64,000 nt of DNA from Saccharopolyspora galaxeae (lineage in GTDB: Bacteria; Actinomycetota; Actinomycetes; Mycobacteriales; Pseudonocardiaceae). Under the pieces are notes generated by a model. That model worked only from the letters and a program-made list of their open reading frames with translations. It was not told the origin of the DNA and did not search any database. Positions 26,087 to 34,186 of this stretch are shown in pieces; position 1 is the first letter of the stretch; each line of letters opens with the position of its first letter. Where the stretch lies: positions 62,001 through 126,000 of the forward strand of contig NZ_JADDUE010000009.1 in assembly GCF_016526145.1 (NCBI RefSeq), read 5' to 3'. The position numbers and the translations under genes are program-made.

Positions 26087-26303
26087 CTTTTTCAGAATGA
26101 TTTGCGTGGCGGTGCCGGTAGCGGAACCTCAGCGGCTTCCTCGCTCCGGGATCGATTTCTGACGTATGCCCATACGCGGCGAAATCGCTGTCCTCGCGAG
26201 GAAGCCGCTGAGAACCCGCGGCGGTGCCGGTTGCTTGCATGGCCACTGCTCAGCGGCTACGCCGCTGACAAGACAAAGATCAAGAACCGTAGTGAAACGC
26301 CGA
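26087..26303 (+). repeat. Dispersed structured element, copy D (long form)
   Basis: The element fills the gap between the convergent iclR and antiporter genes. Parts in order: TTTGCGTGGCGGTGCCGGTA, a perfect 16-bp stem CTCAGCGGCTTCCTCG (26128-26143) with 26197-26212, an inner hairpin CGTATG-cc-CATACG (26163-26176), a second GCGGTGCCGGT (26221-26231), hairpin CAGCGGC-tac-GCCGCTG (26251-26267), then GACAAGACAAAG and TGAAACG. CTCAGCGGCT occurs at 26128 and 26249; recombination between these two would produce the short copy A. Confidence 0.88.
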
Positions 26304-27860
26304 TCAGTCGCGTTGCAGCATGACGTCTTCCAGGTCTAGCTCGTGCAAGACCCGGCGCAGCACCTCGTCGTCGATGCGGCCTTCGTCGCGGAAACGCACG
26401 AACACCTCGCGCTCGGCGGCCAGCATTTCGATGCGCAGCCGCCGGTAGGCGGTGGTGGGGCTTTCGCCCAAGTCGGCATCGGGGCGGCCGAGCCGTTCCC
26501 ACGCGCGGTGGCTGCGGCGTTCGGCCGCGCGACGCAGCTGCTCGGCGACCTCGGCGGGTGGTTCCGCCTCAGCGGTGAGCGCGTCCAGCCGCCCGCGGGC
26601 GGCGAGCGCGGCGTTGTGCGCGGCCTCGGCCTCGGCGAGCGCGTCGGTGTAGTTCTCCCGGCCGCGCACTCCGAGCCACCGGATCACCCACGGCAGCGTC
26701 GCGCCGTGCAGCAGCAACGTGCCCAGCGTGACGAAGAACGCCAGGAACACGACTTCCGCGCGGTTCGGGAACGCCAGCACCGGGATCGCGGCGGCCGCGG
26801 CCAGCGAGACCACACCGCGCATTCCCGCCCAGGCCACCACCAAGCCGTGCTGCCACGGCGCCGCATCCGCTCCGCGAGCGATCCGATCGGGCAGCAGCAA
26901 CGTGCCGAACACCCAGACCGCGCGCACCAGCACCACCGCGGCGGTCAGCGCGAGCCCGGCCAGCACGAGCGGCCAAAGCCGTCCGGCGACGCCTTCGGTG
27001 ACGCTGCGCAGCTGCAACCCGATCAGCGCGAACACCACCGCTTCCAGCAGCGTGTCCGCCGAGCGCCACACCGCGCGGTCCTGCAGCCGCCGTGCCGCGG
27101 TGCCCGAAGGCGCCCGCTGCGCCAGGTACAGCCCCGCCACGACCACGGCGAGCACTCCGGAGGCGTGGATCGCCTCGGCCAGCAGGTAGGTCGCGAACGG
27201 GACCAGCAGGCCCACGGCGCTCTCCAACACCCCGTCGGCCAGCGCCAGCCGGAGGCGGTGCACCGCCCAGCCCACCGCGCAGCCGACGACCAGCCCGCCC
27301 GCGGCCGCGAGCACGAACACGCCGACGCCCTGCAGCAGCGTGTAACCGGCGCCGACCACACCGGCGACGGCGACGCGGTAGACCGTCAGCGCCGAAGCGT
27401 CGTTGACCAGGCTCTCCCCGGACAGGATCGTCATCACCTTGCGCGGCAACCCCAGTCGGCGACCGATCGAGGTCGCCGCCACCGCGTCCGGCGGAGCCAC
27501 CACCGCGCCCAGCACCAGCGCGGGCCCGAGCGGCATCCCGGGCACCAGCGCCCACGCCGCGAAACCCACCGCGACCGTCGTCACCAGCACGGCACCGACC
27601 GCGAGCGAACCGATCGGCCGCAGGTTCGCGCGCAGGCCCAGCGCGGAACTGGTCAGCGCCGCCGAGTACAGCAGCGGCGGCAGCACCAGCACCAGGATCA
27701 CTTCCGGGTTGATCGCGTAATCCGGCACGCCGGGCACGAACGACACCGCCAGCCCGGCCAGCACCAGCGCCAGCGGCTCCGACAACCCCCAGCGGCGGGC
27801 CAGCGCCGTGACCGCCAGCGCGCCTGCCAGCAGCAACATCACTTGCGGGAACTCGTGCAT
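26304..27860 (-). CDS. CPA1-family Na+/H+ antiporter (NhaP/YjcE type)
   Basis: 518 residues: about 12 membrane helices to residue 400, then a cytosolic charged tail rich in helices (residues about 405-518). Family motifs are VLVLPPLLYSAAL, VAPPDAVAATSIGRRLGLP (the DA substrate site), SGESLVNDASALTVY and WAGMRGVVSLAAAAAIP. It exchanges sodium or potassium for protons at the inner membrane. ATG 27860 begins the first helix; the longer frame upstream runs Arg-rich and antisense to the zinc-finger gene. Divergent from the UBP zinc-finger gene, a domain family often found fused to or beside such antiporters. Confidence 0.93.
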   Translation of the reverse strand: MHEFPQVMLLLAGALAVTALARRWGLSEPLALVLAGLAVSFVPGVPDYAINPEVILVLVLPPLLYSAALTSSALGLRANLRPIGSLAVGAVLVTTVAVGFAAWALVPGMPLGPALVLGAVVAPPDAVAATSIGRRLGLPRKVMTILSGESLVNDASALTVYRVAVAGVVGAGYTLLQGVGVFVLAAAGGLVVGCAVGWAVHRLRLALADGVLESAVGLLVPFATYLLAEAIHASGVLAVVVAGLYLAQRAPSGTAARRLQDRAVWRSADTLLEAVVFALIGLQLRSVTEGVAGRLWPLVLAGLALTAAVVLVRAVWVFGTLLLPDRIARGADAAPWQHGLVVAWAGMRGVVSLAAAAAIPVLAFPNRAEVVFLAFFVTLGTLLLHGATLPWVIRWLGVRGRENYTDALAEAEAAHNAALAARGRLDALTAEAEPPAEVAEQLRRAAERRSHRAWERLGRPDADLGESPTTAYRRLRIEMLAAEREVFVRFRDEGRIDDEVLRRVLHELDLEDVMLQRD

Positions 27861-27994
27861 GCGCCCTGTCGTACCCGTTGCGCGCTCGTACCGCGCAGGT
27901 CGGGGCCGTCCGGGAACAACGACCCGGCCGCGCAGCGTTCGCGAGGCCCTAGGGTGGACAGCGCCCGAGCAGCGCGTTCCGGAAGGGGGCAGTC

Positions 27995-28261
27995 GTGCCC
28001 GGATGTGATCACCTGGAGGTCGCCGCCGCGCTGTCGCCGGTGCCGAGTTCCCCCGGGGGCTGCGAGGACTGCCTGGCCAAGGGCCTTCAGGTGTGGGCGC
28101 ACCTGCGGCTGTGCACCGAGTGCGGGCACGTCGGCTGCTGCGATTCCAGCCCGGACCGGCACGCCACCGGGCACCACCGCGACACCGGGCATCCGGTGAT
28201 CCGCTCGTTCGAGCCGGGCGAGTCGTGGTCCTGGTGCTACGTGGACGAACGGTTGGGCTGA
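27995..28261 (+). CDS. UBP-type zinc finger protein
   Basis: 88 residues, essentially one ZnF-UBP domain: GCDHL, GCEDCL, WAHLRLCTECGHVGCCD, then ATGHHRDTGHPVIRSFEPG and WSWCYVDE. Zinc ligands are the repeated Cys and His pairs. In eukaryotes the fold binds the free C-terminus of ubiquitin; in actinobacteria the role is unknown, but genes for it cluster with CPA1 antiporters, as here. GTG 27995 has GGAAGGGGG upstream. Its 3' end overlaps the 3' end of the next, opposite gene by 25 bases. Confidence 0.92.
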   Translation: MPGCDHLEVAAALSPVPSSPGGCEDCLAKGLQVWAHLRLCTECGHVGCCDSSPDRHATGHHRDTGHPVIRSFEPGESWSWCYVDERLG

Positions 28262-29442
28262 GGGGGCACGTCGGCCCACGGCTGGTCGGCGTCCGCGGTT
28301 CCGGGGTTCGCGGGATCGCCGTACCGCTGCCGGATCGAGTCGGCGAACTCGTGCTGCCCGGCCGAGTCGAACAGCGCCGCCAGCCGGTCCGCGAGCCCCG
28401 ACCGTTCGGCCGTTTCCGGGTCGAGCTCGCGGAGCAGGCCGTCGACTTGCTCGATCGCGGCACGCTCGGCGTCGCCGGTCGGCTCGCCGGGGGCCAACGC
28501 GCCTGCCGAGAGTTCCCCGCCTGCCGAGAGTTCCCCGTAGGACAGGTACGAGCTCCCGCCCTCCAGCGAGCCGGTGAACGACAGCGACTCCGCGCGCAGC
28601 GGCCGCCCGTTCTGGAACGGTGCCTGCCGCGAAGCGGGCACCAGGTGCCGGAACTGCTCGGCGATCTCGGTTCCGTTCGCGGCCGCGGACAGCTGCGCGA
28701 GCGTGCCGATCAGTTCGGCGGCGCGTTCCACTTCGTCGTCGTGGCGCGCCAGCCACCACACGACGGCGCTGCCGGTGTCGCGCAGCACCTCGTCGGCGAG
28801 GTAGGCGCGCTTGTTGCGCTCGTGGTCGCGTTCCAGCTGCCAGACCTGCTCGTCCTTGCGGACCTCGGCGAGCCTGCGGAGCCGGTCGGCGTCGACCTCC
28901 GGCAAGGTCAGCGCCAAGTCCGCGGCCCACGCCTCGATGTGCCGGTGCTCGTCGCGGGTCACCGCGCCCAGCGCGGCCGCGAGCCGGTGCTCGATCGCGC
29001 CGCGTCCGGCGGGGTGCTCGCCCGCGGTGATGAGCCGGGCGCGGGAGAGCACCGTCTCCACCGCCAACTCCGCCGGGTTCTCGTGCCCGACGCCGACCGC
29101 GTCGGCCGGGCGGCGCCACCACACCGTCGCGCTGAACACGAAGCGGTAGTCGGCCTCGGAACTGGGCAGCGGAACGTCCCGGACCTGGCGCGGCTGGAAC
29201 GGCTCCGGCTCGGGTTCCGGCGCGGCCGGTGCCCGGCGCTGCGCCAGCAACGCCTCGTGCAACGCATCTTGCCGCTGCCGCTGCAGCACGTGCCTGCCGT
29301 ACGCGGCGACCGCGGCCAGCAGCAGCGCGGCGAACAGGCCCCACGCCCAAGGCGGCCAGGACAGGCCCAGGCCGAGCACGGCAGGAACCAGCACGGAACC
29401 GCCGGCCAGCGCGGCCAGCAGGATCTTGTTGTCGCGGCTCAT
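28237..29442 (-). CDS. Hypothetical membrane-anchored protein
   Basis: 401 residues. Two N-terminal hydrophobic helices (about 6-28 and 32-50) are followed by a large soluble part. The soluble part has a patterned domain (DYRFVFSATVWWRRP, ITAGEHPAGRGAIEHRLAAALGAV, LARHDDEVERAAELIGTLAQLSAAANG) that looks like a real conserved actinobacterial unknown. The C-terminal part is acidic and helical; an 18-bp direct duplication encodes GELSAGGELSAG. No function is assigned. ATG 29442 and GTG 29445 are adjacent; ATG is used. Its end runs 25 bases into the zinc-finger gene. Confidence 0.8.
   Translation of the reverse strand: MSRDNKILLAALAGGSVLVPAVLGLGLSWPPWAWGLFAALLLAAVAAYGRHVLQRQRQDALHEALLAQRRAPAAPEPEPEPFQPRQVRDVPLPSSEADYRFVFSATVWWRRPADAVGVGHENPAELAVETVLSRARLITAGEHPAGRGAIEHRLAAALGAVTRDEHRHIEAWAADLALTLPEVDADRLRRLAEVRKDEQVWQLERDHERNKRAYLADEVLRDTGSAVVWWLARHDDEVERAAELIGTLAQLSAAANGTEIAEQFRHLVPASRQAPFQNGRPLRAESLSFTGSLEGGSSYLSYGELSAGGELSAGALAPGEPTGDAERAAIEQVDGLLRELDPETAERSGLADRLAALFDSAGQHEFADSIRQRYGDPANPGTADADQPWADVPPQPNRSST
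28501..28536. repeat. 18-bp in-frame tandem duplication
   Basis: Two perfect copies of GCCTGCCGAGAGTTCCCC sit head to tail, coding (minus strand) for a repeated six-residue GELSAG unit in the hypothetical membrane-anchored protein. The unit length keeps the frame. Confidence 0.85.
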
Positions 29443-29629
29443 CACCAGATCCCCGCATCGACGGCGACGTGCTCGCCGGGTCCCCCGGCGCGGTGCGCAC
29501 CAACTTTAGGGCTCGTGATCACCGGCCGGTACCCGGCGACCGGGCGACCTGCGCGGGTCCGCGGTGTAGTGCGCCCGGCGGACGGGTATTCGGAATGCGT
29601 AGGCGTGCGACTCGATCCGGAGGTCGGTG

Positions 29630-30292
29630 ATGACGCGCGGTAAACCGGTTCCTCCTCATCCGGTGCACACGGTTCACCGCATCGGCGCAGTCCTGCTCGG
29701 CGTGCTCCTGCTGGTCTTCGCGATCCTCGGGCTGGCGCGCGGATTGCAGTTCTTCAGCACCAGCGGTCAGCCGGTCCTCGGACTGTCCAGCAACGGCCTG
29801 CTCTCGATCATCTCCCTGGTGGCGGGCGTGATCCTGATCGGCTGCGCGGCCTGGGGCGGTTGGCAGGCGTCCACCGTCACCACCGGGTTCGGCGGGGTTT
29901 TCCTGCTTTCCGGGCTGGTGCACCTGGCGATCCTGCACACCTCCCTGAACATCCTGGCGTTCCGGCTGCCGAACGTGTTCTTCAGCTTGATCGTGGGGAT
30001 GATCCTGCTGTTCACCGGGCTCTACGGGCGGATGTCCGGCGGGTTGCCACCGGACAACCCGTATCGCCGGGAACACCCGATGCGCAAGAACCGCCCGCAC
30101 CCGGAGGAACAGCTCGACTTCGAGGCGAGCGAAACCGATGCGCAGCAACAGCAGTACCGCGAGGCGGAGATGGCGATGGGCGAGGGCCACCCCACTCCGG
30201 AGCAGACCCAGCTGGTGATGCGCGATCAGGCCCGCCGCCGAGCCGCCGAACGCGCCAGGGCCCGCCGGAAGCTGGAGGGTGGCGCGGAGTGA
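29630..30292 (+). CDS. DUF4383 family membrane protein
   Basis: 220 residues. Four membrane helices fill residues about 15-145 (IGAVLLGVLLLVFAILGL, LLSIISLVAGVILIGCAAWG, GFGGVFLLSGLVHLAI, VFFSLIVGMILLFTGLYG), matching DUF4383, then a hydrophilic, Glu/Arg-rich cytosolic tail (RRRAAERARARRKLEGG). The function of the family is unknown. ATG 29630 follows GGAGG. The stop overlaps the start of the next gene (GTGA), linking it to the DUF1990 pair. Confidence 0.88.
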   Translation: MTRGKPVPPHPVHTVHRIGAVLLGVLLLVFAILGLARGLQFFSTSGQPVLGLSSNGLLSIISLVAGVILIGCAAWGGWQASTVTTGFGGVFLLSGLVHLAILHTSLNILAFRLPNVFFSLIVGMILLFTGLYGRMSGGLPPDNPYRREHPMRKNRPHPEEQLDFEASETDAQQQQYREAEMAMGEGHPTPEQTQLVMRDQARRRAAERARARRKLEGGAE

Positions 30293-30942
30293 TCGGCGCC
30301 TGGCTGTGGCGTTGGCCGCCCGGACTCGCGTTCGCCGCGCTGCGGCACCTCACCACCGGCATCCCGGTGCACCAGGTGGAACAGGCCGAACAGGTGCGCT
30401 CGCCGGAACTGGCCACCGGAGCGGACCTGCAACGCATCGAAGACGGAGTCGGTCCGCTGTTCCACCGCCGCTACGGCGTGCGCGTGCACGTGCACCTGCG
30501 GGAGGCCGAGACGGTGATGGCGTCGTTCATGGCGGCGCCGGACTCGATGGTCCCGAGCGAGGTGGCGCGGTTCGAGCCCGAAGGCGATCACCGCGACCTG
30601 CGGCTCGGCGACGACCTGGTGGTGCGGATGCCGGGCCCGTGGAACGGCCCGGTGCGCGTGGTCGCGCAGACCCCGCGCTCGTTCCGGCTCGCCACCCGGC
30701 GCGGGCACCTGGAAGCCGGGCAGATCGAGTTCCGCGCCGAAGACCGCGGCACGGAGCTGGTCTTCGAGATCGAATCCTGGGCGCGCAGCGGCAGCTGGGC
30801 CGCCGATCTGCTCTACGACCGGCTCCAGCTGTCCAAGTTCATGCAGGCGTACCTCTGGGTGCACTGCTGCGCGCGGGTTTGCGCCGCCGCAGGCGGGCAG
30901 ATGGTCCAAGGCGTGGAGATCTACACCGGACGGGAAGGATGA
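30289..30942 (+). CDS. DUF1990-related protein (first of a tandem pair)
   Basis: 217 residues, soluble after a short N-terminal hydrophobic stretch. The region RYGVRVHVHL, then RGHLEAGQIEFRA and LVFEIESWAR, aligns with the DUF1990 pattern (GHxExGxxxF) of the following gene, so the two look like diverged tandem copies. Function unknown. The GTG at 30289 overlaps the DUF4383 stop by four bases and is the only reasonable start. A hydrophobic C-terminus, KFMQAYLWVHCCARVCAAAG, could touch the membrane. Confidence 0.8.
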   Translation: MIGAWLWRWPPGLAFAALRHLTTGIPVHQVEQAEQVRSPELATGADLQRIEDGVGPLFHRRYGVRVHVHLREAETVMASFMAAPDSMVPSEVARFEPEGDHRDLRLGDDLVVRMPGPWNGPVRVVAQTPRSFRLATRRGHLEAGQIEFRAEDRGTELVFEIESWARSGSWAADLLYDRLQLSKFMQAYLWVHCCARVCAAAGGQMVQGVEIYTGREG

Positions 30943-30992
30943 GGCTCTCCATTCCAGGCTTTGCAAGGGACGTCAACAACGAGGAGGTGGGC

Positions 30993-31703
30993 GTGTTCCC
31001 CCGGCGAGGAGCCGAGCAAGTGCAGCGGCTTGCCGAGTTGCCGTTGAACTTCGACGTGCCCCAGAACCCCGCAGCAGCGGACTGGCACATCGACGACTTC
31101 CGCCAGCAGCTGCGCGCCGAACCGCCGGGCGAGCCGCTGCCCGGCGGCACCTGGGAAGTCGCCTGCTCGCTGGTGCGGCACTACGAGTTCGCCGACCCCA
31201 CGCTGGTGCAGCGCGTGCACCACTCGTCGGACACCCTCGCGGAATCGGACCTGCTGCTGGTGACCCGCTTCTACGGCCTAACCTTCCGGTTGCCGTGCCG
31301 GGTGGGCGAGGTCGTCGACGACACCGCGTCCGGGGTGCGCCGGTGGGGGTGGAATTACCGCACCTTGCAAGGACATCTGGAACAGGGGCAGATGGGCTTC
31401 TCGGTGCGCAAGGACCTCACCAGCGGCGCGGTCGAATTCCGCGTGCAGGCGTACTCGCGGGCGGCGCCGATCGCGAACCCGGTGGTGCGGCTGGGATTCG
31501 AGCTGTTCGGGCGGAGCACCCAGCTGCGCTTCATCCGCGGCGCCTGCCTGCGGATGGCCGCGCTGAGCGATCCGGCGAGGAACGGCCCGCCGCTGCCCGG
31601 CCCGTCGCGCGGGCAGCCCGCTGCGGGCGGTCCCGGTCCGGCTCGGTTCGCTCCGGGGGCTGGGCGAGCAGAGCCGCCAGCCGAGGGCAGTCGTCGACGG
31701 TGA
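30993..31703 (+). CDS. DUF1990 family protein (second of a tandem pair)
   Basis: 236 residues. The core has the DUF1990 hallmarks WGWNYRTLQGHLEQGQMGF, VEFRVQAYSR and a closing FELFGRSTQLRFIRGACLRM. The start is uncertain: GTG 30993 has a strong GAGGAGG five bases upstream, whereas ATG 30939 overlaps the previous stop but lacks spacing for a ribosome site. After about residue 190 the protein turns into a Pro/Gly/Arg tail that is antisense to the next gene for 173 bases; the true stop may have been lost. Function unknown. Confidence 0.82.
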   Translation: MFPRRGAEQVQRLAELPLNFDVPQNPAAADWHIDDFRQQLRAEPPGEPLPGGTWEVACSLVRHYEFADPTLVQRVHHSSDTLAESDLLLVTRFYGLTFRLPCRVGEVVDDTASGVRRWGWNYRTLQGHLEQGQMGFSVRKDLTSGAVEFRVQAYSRAAPIANPVVRLGFELFGRSTQLRFIRGACLRMAALSDPARNGPPLPGPSRGQPAAGGPGPARFAPGAGRAEPPAEGSRRR

Positions 31704-32136
31704 CGGTCACCGCCGGATGCCGCAGCACGCCCAGCGGCTCGATGCCCGGCACCGGCTCGGCGAACCGCACGCACAGCCCTCGCTCGCCGTTGGTCGCGCA
31801 GGTGATCCCGCCGTCGGCCAGCGACAGGTGCGCAGGACCGGCCGTCTTCACCAGCCAGTACGGGCCGGTGACGGTGGTCGAGGCGATGTTCGAGCGCGGG
31901 CTGCGCACGCACCACGGCCCGAACCGCACGACGAGCTCGGCCGCGCTGACCCGCACCCACGCCGTCGGCGGCGCGATGCCGAACGGCAGGCCCAGCACCT
32001 GGTACCGCCGCCAGAACCGGAACGGGAAGGTCTGCACGGTGCCAGGGTTCGTGCTCCGCACGGTGCCAGGCTCCGTGCTCCGCGCGGTATCGCTGTTCGT
32101 GCTCCGCACGGTGCCGCTGGTGTCGTCGGTGTGCAT
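31531..32136 (-). CDS. Hypothetical protein with N-terminal octapeptide repeats
   Basis: 201 residues. Residues about 7-33 are repeated TVRSTNPG-type octapeptides, encoded by a 24-bp tandem repeat. Residues 34-155 look like a folded domain (FRFWRRYQVLGLPFGIAPP, VSAAELVVRFGPWCVRSP, VVLRHPAVTVTVDD-like strands) known from actinobacterial hypothetical proteins. The last 45 residues are Arg/Pro/Ala-rich and lie antisense to the end of the DUF1990 gene. ATG 32136 is the first start. No function can be given. Confidence 0.7.
   Translation of the reverse strand: MHTDDTSGTVRSTNSDTARSTEPGTVRSTNPGTVQTFPFRFWRRYQVLGLPFGIAPPTAWVRVSAAELVVRFGPWCVRSPRSNIASTTVTGPYWLVKTAGPAHLSLADGGITCATNGERGLCVRFAEPVPGIEPLGVLRHPAVTVTVDDCPRLAALLAQPPERTEPDRDRPQRAARATGRAAAGRSSPDRSARPSAGRRRG
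32038..32122. repeat. 24-bp in-frame tandem repeat
   Basis: Units begin at 32038, 32062 and 32086, with a partial fourth at 32110. They share GGTGCCAGG and CGTGCTCCGC and differ at a few bases. The period is eight codons, so copy changes lengthen or shorten the N-terminal linker of the hypothetical protein without breaking its frame. Confidence 0.85.
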
Positions 32137-32314
32137 GCCCCGTGGCTACCCGGATGATCTCCGGGTTCCACGTCGCCTGCGCTGATGCGGAAATCTGCGT
32201 GATCCGCGCCGAGCCGCGAAAACGCTGACGCCCGGAGCCGGACTCGCGAAGGAGCAAGCGTGCGTGGCCGAAGTGCGCGGCGTCGTACCGGCCGAAGATG
32301 GCACGGCTGCGAAC

Positions 32315-33166
32315 TCAGGCCGCCCGCGCCCGCGCGATGATCCCGGTGATCAGCTCGGCCGAGTCGGCGCAGCTCATGGCCACGCGTTCGACCTCGTCCC
32401 GGGCTCGCACGAACGCCGCGACGTCCGACTCGGACTGCAGGAAAACCGAACCGCGGTGGTGTTCGAGGTGCACCACCGGCGCCGCCTTGGAGAACTCCAG
32501 CAGGAAGAAATCCCCGGAGTGCGCGGGAGTCCACCCCGCGCTGTTCGGGATCACCCGGATCTCGACGGTGTCCTGCGCGCCCAGCTCCAGCAGCAGCCGC
32601 AGCTGCTCCAGCAGCGTGCCCGGGTCGCCGATCGGCTGGTGCAGCGCCGTTTCCAGGATGAGCGCGCGGTAGTGCACCGGTGACCTGCGGCGGGTGATGA
32701 TCTCGCGGCGGCCGAGGCGCAGCGCGACCCGCTTGTCCGCGTTCTCCGCCTCGCCCGCGTGGATGATCGCGCGGGCGTACTCCGGTGCCTGCAGCAGGCC
32801 GGGCACCACGTTGGTCGCCACGTCGGTGATCCTGGTGGCGGTCCGCTCGAACTCCAGCAGGGTTGCGAGCTGGTCGGACTGCCCGGGAACGCCTATCGGG
32901 GTGCTCGGTGGCGGCTCGGCGGCCGCCTCGCGGGCCAGCTTCAGCATCCGGTTGCGCGCGGTGGCGCTGCTGCCGAGCACCGCGCAGACCGCGGAGACCG
33001 ACTCGGCCGACGGCACCCGGTCCCCGCGCTCCCAGCGCACCAGCACCGAGTGCGAGACGTCCAGGATCGCGGCCAGCCTGCGCAGCGCGAGACCGCTTTT
33101 CTGGCGTGCGTCGCGCATTTCGGCGCCCAGCACATAGGCGCGGGGCCGGGGAGTGGTTCCGTTCAT
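32315..33166 (-). CDS. XRE-family regulator with DUF5753 domain
   Basis: 283 residues. The N-terminal helix-turn-helix (about 13-70) has MRDARQKSGLALRRLAAILD and SHSVLVRWERGDRVPS. The C-terminal two thirds are the DUF5753 domain, with VVPGLLQAPEYARAII and LHQPIG. Such regulators are abundant in actinomycetes and usually pair with small DUF397-type proteins, affecting development and secondary metabolism. ATG 33166 fits the family best; ATG 33184 is possible. No ribosome site precedes either, so a leaderless transcript is likely. A small zinc-type protein is encoded divergently nearby. Confidence 0.9.
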   Translation of the reverse strand: MNGTTPRPRAYVLGAEMRDARQKSGLALRRLAAILDVSHSVLVRWERGDRVPSAESVSAVCAVLGSSATARNRMLKLAREAAAEPPPSTPIGVPGQSDQLATLLEFERTATRITDVATNVVPGLLQAPEYARAIIHAGEAENADKRVALRLGRREIITRRRSPVHYRALILETALHQPIGDPGTLLEQLRLLLELGAQDTVEIRVIPNSAGWTPAHSGDFFLLEFSKAAPVVHLEHHRGSVFLQSESDVAAFVRARDEVERVAMSCADSAELITGIIARARAA

Positions 33167-33554
33167 GGAAGGAATGTTAGTCATTTGCAACAAGATCGGC
33201 GATCATCCGAACGAGCTATTGTCAATAGGTCTCGGAACCCGACATCCTGTTTCCGGTATTTCCGCGCGGACGGCGGCGCGCTCGGCGGTGAACGGCCGGT
33301 CCGATGCGAACCGGCGCGGCGTCCGGTGCGGCCGCGGGTGCGGGTACCGAAAAGTGCTCCGGTGTTCCGGGCGGAGCGATGCTGCGAATCGAATGAAGTG
33401 AATCGGTTTCTGATTTGGAAGGGGGAATGGTGCGCGGTGCGGAGGACCCCGTCGGCCGGGCGGACCCCGGACGCACGGCGTCCGGCGCGGATTCGGCCTC
33501 GTGCGGGGAAAAACCCGGCTCGGGCCGGGAGCCGGCGGGGTCGGGAGGCGTCCG
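33167..33554. promoter_or_regulatory. Gene-free divergent spacer
   Basis: About 390 bases between the XRE-DUF5753 gene and the divergent small zinc-type gene. The first 60 bases are AT-richer than their surroundings and probably hold the XRE promoter. I see no convincing gene, RNA or named motif in the remainder. Confidence 0.5.
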
Positions 33555-33935
33555 GTGAGCGCGCACGCCTGGATGGCATCCGCGTTCGCCGCGACTTGGC
33601 ACAAGGTGGCCGTGTCCGCGCGCGGGACCGCGCCCGCCGCCGCTTGCGGGCACCGCATCGGCGGACCGGTGCACCGCAGGCTCATCGGCCCGCTGCCGGA
33701 TGACGGGCGAATTCCCTGCGCGGCGTGCGCCGCTGTTCTCGCCACATTCCGCGGCACCCGGGAATTGCGCGCGCCGTACTCCGGTGGCGGGTATTTCTCC
33801 GGGCAACTGCCGACCGGGCCGGGGCAACCGGAGTGGCCGGATGCCGACCCGGAGGATCCGCGGAATCCGCCGGGCCGGAACGGTCTTCCGGACAATTCCG
33901 CCGAACCCGGAAGGCATACCGGCGAGGCGGCATGA
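33555..33935 (+). CDS. Small zinc-ribbon-like protein
   Basis: 126 residues. The N-terminal half has MASAFAATWHKVAV, then ACGHRI (Cys31, His33) and IPCAAC (Cys55, Cys58), giving a CxH...CxxC set suited to zinc. The C-terminal half, from about residue 75, is Pro/Gly-rich and disordered. Small proteins of this plan occur beside XRE-DUF5753 genes in Pseudonocardiaceae; a regulatory partnership is inference. GTG 33555 has a good GGGAGG site upstream. Confidence 0.65.
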   Translation: MSAHAWMASAFAATWHKVAVSARGTAPAAACGHRIGGPVHRRLIGPLPDDGRIPCAACAAVLATFRGTRELRAPYSGGGYFSGQLPTGPGQPEWPDADPEDPRNPPGRNGLPDNSAEPGRHTGEAA

Positions 33936-34186
33936 ACCGGCCCGGCCGCCCGCGTGGCTCGTTCCGACCCGGTTCCGACCGGGCTCCTGCCGAGGTGCCC
34001 GGCTGATGTGACCCGGCCGACCTCCCCGGCCGGGCGGTCCGAAGACGGGCCTGCGTCGCGTCCCCGTCCCCGCGTGGCGCCGGCCCCGGCCGGGGCGATG
34101 CCGATTCGCCTCCCGCATCGCCCCGGCCCCCGCGCGGGGTTGCTCCCCGCATCCCCGGACCACTCGTCGTGCTGCGGCACCCCGGG

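Noticed and set aside
16856-26303. Interpretation of elements A-D as insertion sequences
   Set aside because: No transposase frame and no consistent terminal inverted repeats; they are too short and too structured, so they are listed as repeats.
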